Part shown: positions 1-12,000 of the stretch, piece by piece
Numbering within the stretch: position 1 is the stretch's first letter
Layout of the letters: every line of letters begins with the position of its first letter
Assembly: GCF_964355755.1 (NCBI RefSeq)
Contig: NC_092678.1
Span: 22,300,365-22,364,364 of the forward strand
Direction: 5' to 3'
Length of the DNA: 64,000 nucleotides
Source: Antedon mediterranea
Taxonomy: Eukaryota > Echinodermata > Crinoidea > Comatulida > Antedonidae
Program-made: the position numbers and the translations under genes
Notes under the pieces: generated by a model
What the model saw: only the letters and a program-made list of their open reading frames with translations
What the model was told of the DNA's origin: nothing
The model's database searches: none

Positions 1-728
1 ATATAATTTATTATTATTTTCAGTTTTAAGAAAATTTGATATAAAACAAAGCTATTATAGGATAATAAGTCACTTGAAATTGTTATTATTTTAATGTTGA
101 ATTATTAAAAAGAAATTTTCATTACTATTCAATTTTAAATTTTAATAAAATTGTTTATACGCAGGTACCCAGTCGTATTGTTGTTCATTAATCAGTGATA
201 TAGTATTTCTGAAATTATAATTATGTTCATATCCTGAAACTTGCAGGTATGCTACAGTTAATAAGATGTCGTTCGTGCAGAACACTAGATTGACCCAGTG
301 ATGCTGTACTTAACTAATACATTTTTTTAGAAGCTTGAGGAGTCTTAAACAGCCTAAGGTACTGAAAATAGATGTCCATAAAGTATTCATATATCTATCC
401 TCTCTGTGTAAATAATGTATATATAATATCGTGCCATGCATGAGTTGAATTCTAAAACCTACCAGGATATTCTATTAAATATGCATATTTTCTTCAATCA
501 TAGTTCCTTTCAATTTAACATAACATTGCCATTGTTTACGTATAGGACACAAGATTTATAAATAAAATAGTCTGTGTACGTACAGTACTCTAAATAGCTC
601 CATTTAGTAGTAGACCAATGATTAATGCGTGCGTTACATTTTTGAGAAATTCCAATAATTTATAATTGACAACCATAACCAGTGATTGCTATCTTATCAA
701 CACACCCTATTTGTCACGTTTTATATGC

Positions 729-800
729 AGCCCATATGTGGACATGATGATGTCATATCACTACCATATTTGGGTATAGCACTACCATATTTGGTAGTTG
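729..800. mobile_element. MITE-A, partial interior copy
   Basis: It contains the family interior (GGACATGATGATGTCATATC, then two CACTACCATATTTGG units) but lacks the terminal inverted repeats. The internal unit is present twice, as in some other copies. Confidence 0.6.
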
Positions 801-832
801 TTTTATTAATACAGCATTGGACTTTAATCCTT

Positions 833-1130
833 AAAGCCATTGTTTGATAATAGATATTTTTTGCAGTCGTGCACTTCTGCGCGTTCAATGGCATTCTATC
901 TATTATTACTGTAAATAATTTATTATACTGTACTGTAGGCCTGGTTTAAATTTGCAGTCATCAAAAGATACCCTACTTGTCATATCTCTTCTCAAGCCAT
1001 TGATAATTGATTTTTCTGTCATATGCATGTTCAATTGAATTTTATTATTACTGAAAATAATTTATTATTATACCATGGACCTATTTATAGGTCCATGATT
1101 ATATTGTAGGCCTAGCATAAATTTGCAATA
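833..1130. repeat. Imperfect direct duplication, two units of about 130 bp
   Basis: Unit 1 (833-958) and unit 2 (994-1130) share in the same order AAGCCATTG, GTTCAAT, a TATTATTACTG.AAATAATTTATTAT block, TGTAGGCCT and AAATTTGCA. The copies are clearly diverged, so the duplication is old. No function is apparent. Confidence 0.5.
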
Positions 1131-1662
1131 GTTAGTTTTTACAATTCACATTATTGTACAAGTTTTTATCAAAATAATCTGCGATCACTCATGTGAAACA
1201 ACTATTTTTGTGATTGTTGTTGACCCGTAAAGGAGTCATGCGGTGATGTCATGTGATCTTTTAAGGCGTGACACTCGTCAAGTATTTCTGTGGTTTCCTG
1301 ACGGTCCTATGATTTCAGCATTCCATTTCTGATGTTCAGTAGATTCTATTTATATTGCGCAATCATATCCTTATATTGCGCAATCACTATTCTACTTTGG
1401 TTTTAGCTGTATATGTCTTAATTAGGTATTCTCTCAGACACTCCACATCTTTTGCGCCAAGAGTTATTCCGCTATCAAATTAACAGCATGCTCTCAATAG
1501 GAGTTATTATTACTGTTCTGTCGATACTGTACAGTAGTACAAATTAGATTATACCAGTGAAATTAAATTGTAATTTCACTCTTAATTCCCTGATTATACC
1601 ATGCGCTCCCCATTTATACCTATTAATTGATGCACATAAAATGTAATAAGACAAGGTATGAT

Positions 1663-2064
1663 TTAAACAGTAACACTTTATTTTATTGACAGTCCTTTTT
1701 TGCTTATAAATATTAATACAACTTTAATAATAGCATTTCTTACTTTAACAAAAATAATAGTTTAAAACTACTGTATACAAAAATAACAGTATGTAGTTTA
1801 AATTTCTAACTTTAACTTGCATGAATTGGTTGTAGACAGCATATACAAAAAAATGATATACTGTATTTCTAAAAAAAATACAGAAAAAAAAATAGCAAAT
1901 GTTTTGAAGATTGTACAAATGACAGCAGCATGTGATGCTTGTTAATTATTTACTCCACCCACATTATTGACAAAGCAGTAGAAGGCTTGGTTCAATAGAA
2001 TGCCATTCCGCCTTTTAGTTGTGCCCCAATTGACGTCCGTTGTTGTTACGCCTTGCTGATTCCA
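1663..2064 (-). CDS. Possible terminal exon of an unrecognised minus-strand gene
   Basis: On the minus strand a pyrimidine-rich run ending in ATAG precedes an open stretch of 40 codons (2064 down to a TAA at 1944-1942). About 260 nt further on are two overlapping AATAAA signals (1677-1687). Acceptor, open frame, stop and poly(A) signal in the right order suggest a real 3' exon. The peptide contains the segment GILLNQAFYCFVNN and no domain I recognise. It could also be a spliced 3' UTR of the HEXIM-like gene or a non-coding RNA exon. No upstream exon can be joined to it with confidence. Confidence 0.3.
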
Positions 2065-2766
2065 CTATGAAAATAAAAGGACCTTTGTCATTGTATTATG
2101 CTCTATTATGAAAAGTAAACAATGGTTTAACCTAGATATGTTAATGTGTACTTGTGTTGGATCAGTTTTGGTTATAAGGTGTAACAGGTACACCCATTTT
2201 ATACAAACAACTTATTTAGCTATAGAACTACTCAACAGTGTTTATTTCATTTTTAAATCGTGTTTTTTAAAGTTGATACAGTTATTCGTTTTATTTAATG
2301 AGGAAATAAATTTGCTTTTTCTATTTCTTCATGGTTTCATAATAATTTATTAATAATTAAACCAGTAGCCATGGCCTATAGGTTAAAGTACATCTTCCAG
2401 GGTTATTTGTTTGATCTAGCAGTTGCAGGGTTGTTTTTTGTTTGATCATGGACCTATGGTTTGATCCTAGCATTTTAAATAACAAATTTACCAGCGACAT
2501 GCTTCATAGACAGAACGAATAATTGTAAATATTTAAAACGAGATTTAATTTGTTGTGTTGAACAAAATTAATAAATTAGTAGCATTGGTTGATTATAATA
2601 ATCAATTATTCATTGAGTTTCAAGAATATTTACCGTAGTTGGTTTGAATTAATATTTAAAATTTTATTTCCTCTTATAAAAAAAAAATTACAAGTTTAAT
2701 AACGTGCATATGCAATGACTAAAACATTCATTACCTCACACCAGCGCCTTGGTGTAAGGTTGGGTG

Positions 2767-2834
2767 TCAGGCCATGACATCCTCCGTGACCCTTGACATC
2801 TGCAAGTGTCGCACTATCCCGGCTAGAATGTTAT
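2767..2834 (-). CDS. Possible alternative last exon of the HEXIM-like gene
   Basis: The minus strand shows a good acceptor (CTTCCTTCCTCAG) at 2835-2836. From it, only the frame that needs one base from the previous exon is open, for 22 residues to a TGA at 2769-2767. The HEXIM-like reading frame has a possible donor (AAG/GTGAAG, exon end 3801) that leaves exactly one base. Splicing would replace the last seven residues of the HEXIM-like protein with a 22-residue tail rich in Leu, Val, Arg and Met. There is no independent support, and the agreement of phase could be chance. Confidence 0.22.
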
Positions 2835-3777
2835 CTGAGGAAGGAAGTGAAAATATTAGTAATACAAGGTCTGCAAATCGAGTAGCTATGAAAAAATTAT
2901 AATCACCATGCTTGAAAAAAACAACACAATTTTAGTTTGTGCACCGATGTGTTTTGGAATCCTTGCAAGGGATATTAAAACAAAGCCACTCCTTTTGAAT
3001 ACTGTATTTTTTGCACTGCAATACAACTTATAATTTAACTAAATATACATTTTCTGATCAATTCCTCCATATGCTTTTACAGTATATCAATAAATTATTA
3101 ATAGTAACCCACATATGAAATAGATCCATTCAACCATAACAGCATTTAATATTACGATAGTTTTGGATCAATATTGCAAAGTGTCAATAATCAAGATTTA
3201 GTGTGGGCGGTTTGTTTTATCAGATGTTACAACCGTTTCGAATTTACAATAGCATTTTTAATTCTTGTTTTGTTCTAATTTGTTTGCACTTCCGTTCAAA
3301 CTTAACAGCTGTTTCACTTATAATTTAGGTTTTCCACTTCCGACGGTGACGTAAGCAAGTTTAATTATGTATAATATTAAGCGAAATAAAATGAATTTTT
3401 AATTACTCATAATCTGTTTAGCTTTCTAAAAAAAAGTCATAGAAGCTTGGCTCCAATAAGCTATTGTATTAAAAATATTTTGTAGTTAAGCTAAATTTTA
3501 TAAAAGTATGTGCAATTAAAAGGTCATTTTACATGGCAAGTTAAATTACTAATTATACAAACACATGAATTTTATTTTAAATTAATCAATTAAAACTATC
3601 ATAAATTGCGATAAATAAAATTTAATATTAATCAAATGCAACACAAGTAAAAACATTTAAACATTTACAATAAGTTTGAAATTTACCGTACCATTTTTTT
3701 AATCAAATAGTTTTCTTTTCTCAAAGAGGTACAGTTTGAGATTATCTCATATAAAACCTTTCGGGAACAGTTCAGTC

Positions 3778-4467
3778 CTAGATTGTCGCATTTTCTTCAC
3801 CTTCCAATGAACGTAACCTCGTTTTCAAATCAAAATATTTCTGTATTAACTGTAGTCTTGTCATTGAATGCAGATCGTCCAATAGTGCTTGTTCGTTTTC
3901 CAAATCAAAATTTGACGCTGAAGTTTTATCAATTGCGAGATGTCTTGAACGCTCTTCTATCGGAGATTCACAATCGCTTTTTGATGTTGTTGATGACTGA
4001 CCGCACGATTCCCCATCTGACGTTAAGTTCCTACATGAATGTAACGTATGGCAATCACTAAATACCGGACTAAGCGGCAACGAAAAATTAACTTTTGATG
4101 ATTCAATTTCATCTGTACCATACATTTGAAGATAATATTCAGATGGTGAAATTAGTTCGTCACTGGTAGTTGGTTCTGGTACAGCAGGAGTTGGTGTATT
4201 CGGTACACGATACCATTCTTCCACTGGGTCAAAATCATCTGGACGTGGAGCTGGAATGGTCAGCGGCCGGAGATTCGGTTTCCATGCTAGACCACGTCTT
4301 CTGTTTTTTGTTGGAGTTGGTAGAACAGTTGATGATACAGCTTCCTCGGGTTGCGATACTGAAATGAGTTTTCGTTTGCGTCCTCTTCTCGTTTTCTTTC
4401 GCTTCCCGCATCTTGGAGTTTTCTGCTCAAGTTGAATGTCCACAATAGTTGCCGATTCACTTTCCAT
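3778..4467 (-). CDS. HEXIM-like P-TEFb/7SK snRNP regulator, short form
   Basis: This single-exon frame encodes 229 residues from the ATG at 4467, which has a better context (A at -3, G at +4) than an ATG eight codons upstream. HEXIM proteins bind 7SK RNA through a basic motif and inhibit CDK9-cyclin T in the nucleus. Visible here are a basic block at residues 19-33 (RCGKRKKTRRGRKRK), a second basic patch followed by W-K-P at 62-64 that matches the conserved W-K-P of HEXIM, a Pro/Ser-rich acidic middle, and at 197-225 a helix (LHSMTRLQLIQKYFDLKTRL) that resembles the start of the HEXIM cyclin T-binding coiled coil. Oddities: the P-Y-N-T inhibitory motif is not recognisable (nearest is SPSEYYLQMYG), and the coiled coil stops about 70 residues earlier than in vertebrates. 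HEXIM genes are intronless in vertebrates, as here. The family call rests on these motifs only. Confidence 0.55.
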   Translation of the reverse strand: MESESATIVDIQLEQKTPRCGKRKKTRRGRKRKLISVSQPEEAVSSTVLPTPTKNRRRGLAWKPNLRPLTIPAPRPDDFDPVEEWYRVPNTPTPAVPEPTTSDELISPSEYYLQMYGTDEIESSKVNFSLPLSPVFSDCHTLHSCRNLTSDGESCGQSSTTSKSDCESPIEERSRHLAIDKTSASNFDLENEQALLDDLHSMTRLQLIQKYFDLKTRLRSLEGEENATI

Positions 4468-5014
4468 ATTGAAATTTAGAAAATAAATCATTTAGCAAAG
4501 ATATCAACAAAATATGGTTTTAATTAAACCAGATTAGGCTTAGCAAGCAATATGTTTAAACTTTGAGTACTAAAGTTGATACTAACTTTACAAATAATTA
4601 GTTAATCAACAAAATATTTGTGATTTATAAAATAAAAAGTTCTTCTTGGTTAGAAATACAGATCTATTATCTTCAATACTGGAATATTAATTGAGTTATT
4701 TTATAATCTAACTCAAACTTACTTCTGACTAAGTGCTAAACTCGGCACGTCTGCTCTCTTTGCTCGCTGCTCTCGTAATGATCGATCTTGTTGCGAAATG
4801 TTCGTTTATCGAACGTCGTGTGTATGTTGTCATGGCCCGACGTCACGGAAACGTTTCACGCGCACTAACCTTCACGTACAGTCGTTTAGAGGTTGTTGAC
4901 AATTAGTTTTATGGAAATGAAAGGCTATTGTATAACAGAATGGTGGCGTTTTGTTTTTATTTACGGTTGACTGATTCTCGTCAGGTACGTGGTGATGAGA
5001 ACATTCTGAAACAG
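4468..5014. promoter_or_regulatory. Probable bidirectional promoter and 5' UTR, HEXIM-like / POMGNT1-like pair
   Basis: The two genes diverge from this interval. A relatively GC- and CpG-rich core at about 4740-4890 stands out from the AT-rich surroundings and contains a CRE-like GACGTCAC (4839-4846). A good donor (ACAG/GTAGGC at 5014/5015) pairs plausibly with the acceptor at 5991-5998, which would give the POMGNT1-like mRNA a non-coding first exon of about 4870-5014. I see no clear TATA box. Confidence 0.45.
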
Positions 5015-6054
5015 GTAGGCCTAACTTTACCTCATTTAACTTTTGTTTTGAAAATACAATTATACTTTTTCTTTTGGAAATGTATTGTCTAAATGTTGCA
5101 CTATAAAATTTCTTGATTTGTATTGAATAAAACGTATTTAATGTTGTGTTTGCAGCAGCCTTTTCCACACAGCAGACAGCACTCCTCTGTCTGTCTGCTG
5201 CACAGTCACCACACACCGGCGGTGGGCTCACTGATATGATGAGGAGGAGTAGGAGAGGAAGGGCTGCATCTAGTAGGCCCTAGTACCATACTAAGTAGGC
5301 TAGCTACCTACCTGTGCTCATGATATAGGCATAGAGTAGGAGCCCTAATCATCTTCTAATATGGATTATTGCATATAAACATGAATAAAAAATCCTTTAG
5401 GCTAGGGCCTAGGCTGTATTTTAAAATATTTAAATTTAAAAAAAAATGATTATATTCTTTTCTACTATAATAGCCTAGCTAGATTGATATTATTTCTTTG
5501 TTGAAATCTAATCAAAAGAAAATACAATGCATTTTCATTTCACACATTTCAATTGTCCGGTTTCACTATATAGGCCTAGGTAGGTCACAAAAGGGTGTAT
5601 TCTGTCACCACACCTTGTTGATTAATACGTTCAAAAGCTTATTTTTATATATAAATTTAACATTTTAACAAATAATTGTACAACATAAATTGTTAACCCC
5701 TTGACCGATTGTGTCGAATATAAAAATTAAAATGAAGTAAAAAACAAATATTTTTTTGATTCAGTATATTATAATACTATTACTAGATCAATAGATATTA
5801 GTATGAATTGAATATATAACTATACAGTAACTATGTGCTTTGAAAAGGAAAAAATAAATATATATGGAATATGAATATTTATTATTGTATTCTAGGGCAT
5901 GTTTGTGGTCAAAATTGTAAAATGTAGTTATTTAATCAATTTTTATTTGGTGGGTATGTGGTTTTGCATTTTTTATTAAACATTTAAACTTTTTACAGGC
6001 AATGTTCAAAACACAAGATTTTACTGTATTCTTCATGATCACATGATATCAACA

Positions 6055-9000
6055 ATGAAGGTTATTCGCTTAAAAAACCGTGAGTATAATGAGGGCGCTG
6101 CACTGTGGTGAATACCACAGACGTTTATTTTATCTGATAAATGTTATATTTTTTCAGATAAGTAGGATTAAAAAGTATTTTAATACAATTTCTGTATTAA
6201 AAAAATTTTAAAAAATGTTTCAAATTAAAACTCAATCATAGAGTATACCTATTCAAACTGGTTCTAGAGAAATGGATGTGGTGTGGTGTTTTTTTTTCAC
6301 AGGAACGCAAAATATAATCCTGGTGGTCATCTTTCTATGCTCTGTGTATTATTTCTACAAACACATCTTTGATGAGTCAACAGACAACAAGCTGTCTTTA
6401 GGTGAACTTTCCAAAAATAATTTACCAATAGGTAAGTAGATTAGAACACATTCACTCTATTCAGAGGACACACCCTTTTCAATGGACACACCCTTGAGGG
6501 GACAATTTCTCATTAAATGAATGAGGGGTGTATATATGTTTTAACAATAAGGCCAACATCTATTCAGAGGACACCCTATTAAATGGAAACTTTGTCAGAT
6601 CCCAAACGTGTCTCCCTCACTGTAAGTGCTTGAGCTACCATACGAACATGTATGTATCATAGTCCCTAAATTTCTTATTTTCATATGCAACTAAATTAAC
6701 CTAATTTTATCTATTTTAAATAAACTTTATTGTTATTTACTTTTTATCATTTATTTTTTTAATTTATTTCGTTCCTTATTTAATTTTTATCTTTTTTTTT
6801 TTCTTTTTATAAAAGAAGAAAAAATAGAATATGAAGATGAAGCAAAATGTGGAAATGCAAAGCCTTGTGTCAAAGGTCAATATGCGGTCAGCATTACAAG
6901 TGGATCTGGGAAGAGCAGTGCCTCACCGATGTGTTTTAATGGTGTTCTGTAAGTAACAGTAATGTCAATAACTATACTGTATATAGTTGACTCTCTAAAA
7001 TATCTCTCAAAATTCTTTTTGCATTTTAAAATTAGACATATTAGGCCTGTCCCAGGCTGTCTGGCATTGGGAGAGTTAACCGTACCAGAGTTTCTGACAA
7101 AAATAAGCATTTTAGGGCATACCAAGTGTGTCTAGTATTGGAGAGTATAATGTACCTTTTCTACCTGCAACATTACATCATACTTTCAATTTAATTTATT
7201 TCATTATTTAAAGTTCAAATGATCATTTACAAAATCAATAAATACTTTTTTTTTGTCAGAGCATCACATGACATTAGCAGAGGAATGAATGTTTTGGTAA
7301 TTGATGGTAAGTGGAATAATATGTATAAAGGCATGCTTTAGAGAGATGAGTAATTAGGTTACCCAACATAATGTTCTTCCGCCAAGTAGATCCTTCACAG
7401 CCATATTTTAATACAGCATCCATTCTAAAATCCCCAAAGAAATTAATATTTGAAATTGGGATATGAAGAACATTGATTTTTTTACTTTAAAGCTCTATCT
7501 ACACTATCAAACTAGTTTGACAAAGAAAGTGTGATGTGCCCAAATATGGTAGTGATTTGACATCATCATGTTCATGTATGGGCACATCACATTTTTTTGT
7601 CACTTAAAGTTTTAGAGTGTAGACAAGGCTTTAAAGATTGGTAGTGTCCTTTATATTGATTTCTTTGCATATTACAGAATTGAACGGAAATATAATTTCT
7701 GAGGATGTTTTTGATTTGTGGGGCCAAGGTAAGTTATTTATTAATTATAATTTAACTAGGACTCTCACTTGTATGACACATGTATGTTGAACAAAAAATA
7801 ATCTTAAGTTAAACATCACAGTCAGAAATTTTGCAATGAGACTAAACATCTTTTATTCTATATTCTATACTTTGTCTTGGGCAGACAGTAATCATTTTAT
7901 CCAGTTCCTTGATGGTCTGGCCACTGGTCAAGTGATTGTTGTGGCAACAGTCGATGAAGCGTCAAAACAATTATCTGAGCATGCTCGCGAAATATTGCGT
8001 GACGGGTTTGGTAGTAGACATATTGAACTATTGAACTACAGAGGAACATGGGCATTTATTGGACAGAAAAATGTGGAACATGAGGGGTACTATGAAAAGG
8101 TTAGTAAGCAAAATGCTATTATAATATTGTTCACTGATAGATGATAGTAGTAGAAATTTGATATTTTTGGAATCACTTGATGGGATTATAAACGCTCACA
8201 TTTTAAATTAAAGGGCCTACTGAGACAAGTTTATTTCTAGGTTTTTCCTCATTTTATGCTCTGTATTATTTGTATAGCATTTGATGAAATAAGTGTTTGT
8301 TGTGGTGGTAAATTCATACTTTTTATAGTAACTTAGGGAACATGATTTTGTGTTATTTTCATTACAGATAAACCCACGTAAAGATAAACAATATTGGGCC
8401 GAACCTTCCGTTATCAGAGGATGCATCAAATTGCCACGTAAGTAAATATAGACATAGCAGAACTTATACGACTAGATTCCTCCATAACTTCCTGCCATTG
8501 TGCAAGTTAGTTTATTATAGAAATGAATATATATTTTCAACTACGTTATTAAGTCAGACTTTTTAAAAGGTATATCTCATTTTAAATGTAGTATCGGAAG
8601 CCACGGAATTGGAAGAACAAGAAGAAGGAGAAATAATTGTGGTTAAAAAAGAACCAGAGGAAGAGATTAACATGTGTGGAAGGTTGAAATGCGGGTCTGG
8701 AACTATAGCAGTGCATGTACGCTCAAGCTATGTTAAAGGAAAAACGAAAATCTTTCCCATGATATGTGTGGATGGACAACCGTAAGATATATTTTATATT
8801 TAATGTATATGATTGTAATCTAGATTACCCATTTATAGAGTACACAGTGGAGCTTTAGGGATGCCACTGAGAGACAATCCCACCTCATGGTACAATAGTT
8901 TTGTAGCCACATGAGATTGAGATTACCTAAATCAATTGTTTCTTTATAGATTGATATACAAGGACGGTGGCACAGGAACAGCTGGCCGTGGTCTTAACGT

Positions 9001-12000
9001 AGTAGTGTTTGACCCTAAGGAGAAGAAGCCTGTTAAGACTGTGTATTATGATACATATGACTCTGGTATGATATGTCTTATCAGCTTATAAAGCTCTGTC
9101 TACACTATCAAACTAATTTTACAAAAAAAGTGTGATGTGCCCAAATATGGTAGTGATATGACATCATCATGTCCATATATGGGCACATCACATTTTTTTC
9201 ACATAAAGTTCTATAGTGTAAAATCACCTCCGTTTTCATAATTTTTCTTCCCTTTCTATCCTAGTTATGTAAATATCTTTTGTTTACCCTGAAACCTATT
9301 TTGGGATGCCTGACAATAATCACACGTTCCTTTTATTCTATTTTTAGACACGGATGATCGTATAGCGGCGTCATTGTTTCACAGTATTAAAAAGGATCAC
9401 TTTGTAATTGTAACGACTCATGATGAAGTTACACGCAAGTATGTTTTATCATCACACTGTTGTTTTTATTTCATCGGAATGCAATAATACTGTTATATAC
9501 AAAAGTTAATTTGTGTTGTCTTCAACAGTTTTGTGCTACTTTTTACAATTAAATTTAAAGAGATTGTAAAGCTCTGTCTACACTATCAAACTTTTGTGAC
9601 ATAAAAGTTTGATGTGTGCATATATGGACATGATTATGTCATATCACTACCATATTTAGGCACATCAACTAGTTTGATAGTGTAGACACCCATTATTCTA
9701 TGTTCTTTGTTGTCTTGTAATACTATTTTATGGAAGAATGATACTATTACTGGGGACATTATAACAAATCTGATAACATTATTATTTTAGGCTAGGTTTT
9801 GAAACAATGGGAGAGCTCAGAAATCTTGGTAGCCAGCATATAAACAGCCTAGGCTTTCGTTCATCGTGGGCGTTCATTGGACAGGGCAAAATAAATGGTA
9901 ACTCACCCTATGAGCTTGTTGGGGAGGTAGATGACGATGGCTGGGGAACTAAAGTGGAAATAGAGGAATGTGTTCCAAAAGTCAGTAAGTAGATTTTTAA
10001 TTATAACAATTCTTGATGAACTTTGAACCTTTTGCAATTCTGAAGAAAATTTAGGCTGTTTATTGTTATCGTAGGTCACTTAATAACACCCTGTCTGTTT
10101 AAGGTAAAAAACTATATTATAGTACTGTATGTTAGGCATGCGGCATGTGTTTGTAAGTATCAACATAATTCCAAAAACCATGCACCTTTAGTGCCTTTTG
10201 TCGCATACATTTGATAGTGTAGACAGAGCTTAAGTCTGATTTTATTTTGAGAATGCATTTAAATACCGTAATACGAGAAGAATTTTGTTAATGATTTACT
10301 AACTGTTACTGTTTTGTAGACGAAAATTATTTATTTATATTTTTTTTTTATTCTAGTCAAGAAAGAGGCAAGTGATACAAATACTGACACTAGCCAAACA
10401 AGCAAGAAAAAAATAAGTTTTTGCAAAAAATATGATAGCTATGGAGAATTCTGTAATGGTAAGAGCATTGTTGCAACTTAATATAATACTGGAATACTGG
10501 AGTAGATTTGATTACTTTTTATGCTGTTATTAGATTAAATTTGTAATGAATATTTAATATTCCAGAAAAATTGGATGTTCCATTGTTACCTGTTGCCCTT
10601 GACGACGCATCATTAAAGTCTAATCCAGCGTACAGCACTCCAATCATCATAGTATCAGGTGTGTATTTTATATAATTAGTTTTACAGTAATTTTAGAAGT
10701 TTTGTGCACTAAGGGCTTAGAATCCACTAAATCGATTGTAATTACATAGTTGACACAAAGACTTGTATATCTATTGAGGTAGGTATACTGATAATTACAC
10801 GATGAATAATAGACAGTAAATATAAAATATGTATCAAAATAAAGTTATTAATTTAAATAGGAGAAATTAAAAGTCTGATATATAAATTAAAAGTTGAATA
10901 TGAATAGACGCTACACATGTATGCAGATCTTTTGGTGAATAAGAAATTTCTTGTTTTAATTAGGTCCTGATCTGCCTGAGCTACAGAAGACAATGGATTC
11001 TGTTCTTCAGATTCCTGGCTTAAATAATAAAATGGTTGTTGTAAGTATACTATATAAACCTGTGACCGATTTAAAGAAAATAAATTATTTTTTGTCGTTT
11101 TTCATAAATATTTATTGTGCAACAGGTTGTTGTAGAAGAAACTTTTGAAGAATCTACGTTGCTAGTTCAGCTTTATAATTTCCGGCTTGAACATGTTAAA
11201 ACTGCAACAACTTTTGCAGGTAATTTTTATATCTACAAACATAATATAATGTAATAACATGTGATTTCTTCTTCATAATATGTGACTTCTTCTTCATAAC
11301 ATGTGATTTCTTTTTCATAACATGTGATTTCTTCTCCATAACATGTGATCTCATTTTCCATTAAAGGAATGATGCATAAGACAATGCGTCTTACAATGTC
11401 ACTGAATTACTTCAAAGACAAGAATAACTTCATCATGATAGAGGATCGTATCAATGTCAGTCCTGATCTGCTGCGATATTACTCTCAGACGCTTCATCTG
11501 CTTCAAGAAGACTCGTCTATATTCACTGTATCTGCATGGAATGAATTTGGTATGTTTTTGTAGTATTCTTTAGAATTCAACTCTAAAAATCAGACAATAT
11601 TCAGTCAGAATTTAATTAGCCTAAAATTCGGTTTTTACCAAATATAGAAATTAACAATGCATTTGAAATAGTAGAACAGAATTTGGAATGTTTTGCGCCT
11701 GAGAAGTTAATTCCGTTTTTGTTACAAATAACTGATGAAAACAATGCTGTGTGTTGGATTTCAAACATATTTTCTTTGAATTTTTTTTCAGGTATTTCTA
11801 GCACATCCAGCGATCCTAGTCTTTTATACAGAACAGAACTATTCATAGGATATGTGTAAGTACCATTCTTTCATTGTAGTTTCAATCTATTGTGTACAGC
11901 TTTATGGCATAAATAAATTGATAACAGTGCATTGTAGTATATGATAAATTATTTAATTTATTTATTCTAGATGGGTATTGCAAAGATCTATCTGGGATAA

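Larger units (their letters stand above)
1..1660. other. Gene-free AT-rich stretch
   Basis: I see no credible coding exon here. The stretch holds a partial copy of the MITE-A foldback family and an imperfect direct duplication (both listed separately), plus a short hairpin near 1074-1098 (ATGGACCTA, loop, TAGGTCCAT). The rest is unrecognised AT-rich sequence. Confidence 0.5.

Noticed and set aside
4872-5231. 119-codon minus-strand frame beside the divergent promoter
   Set aside because: It is antisense to the likely 5' UTR of the POMGNT1-like gene and has no recognisable features.
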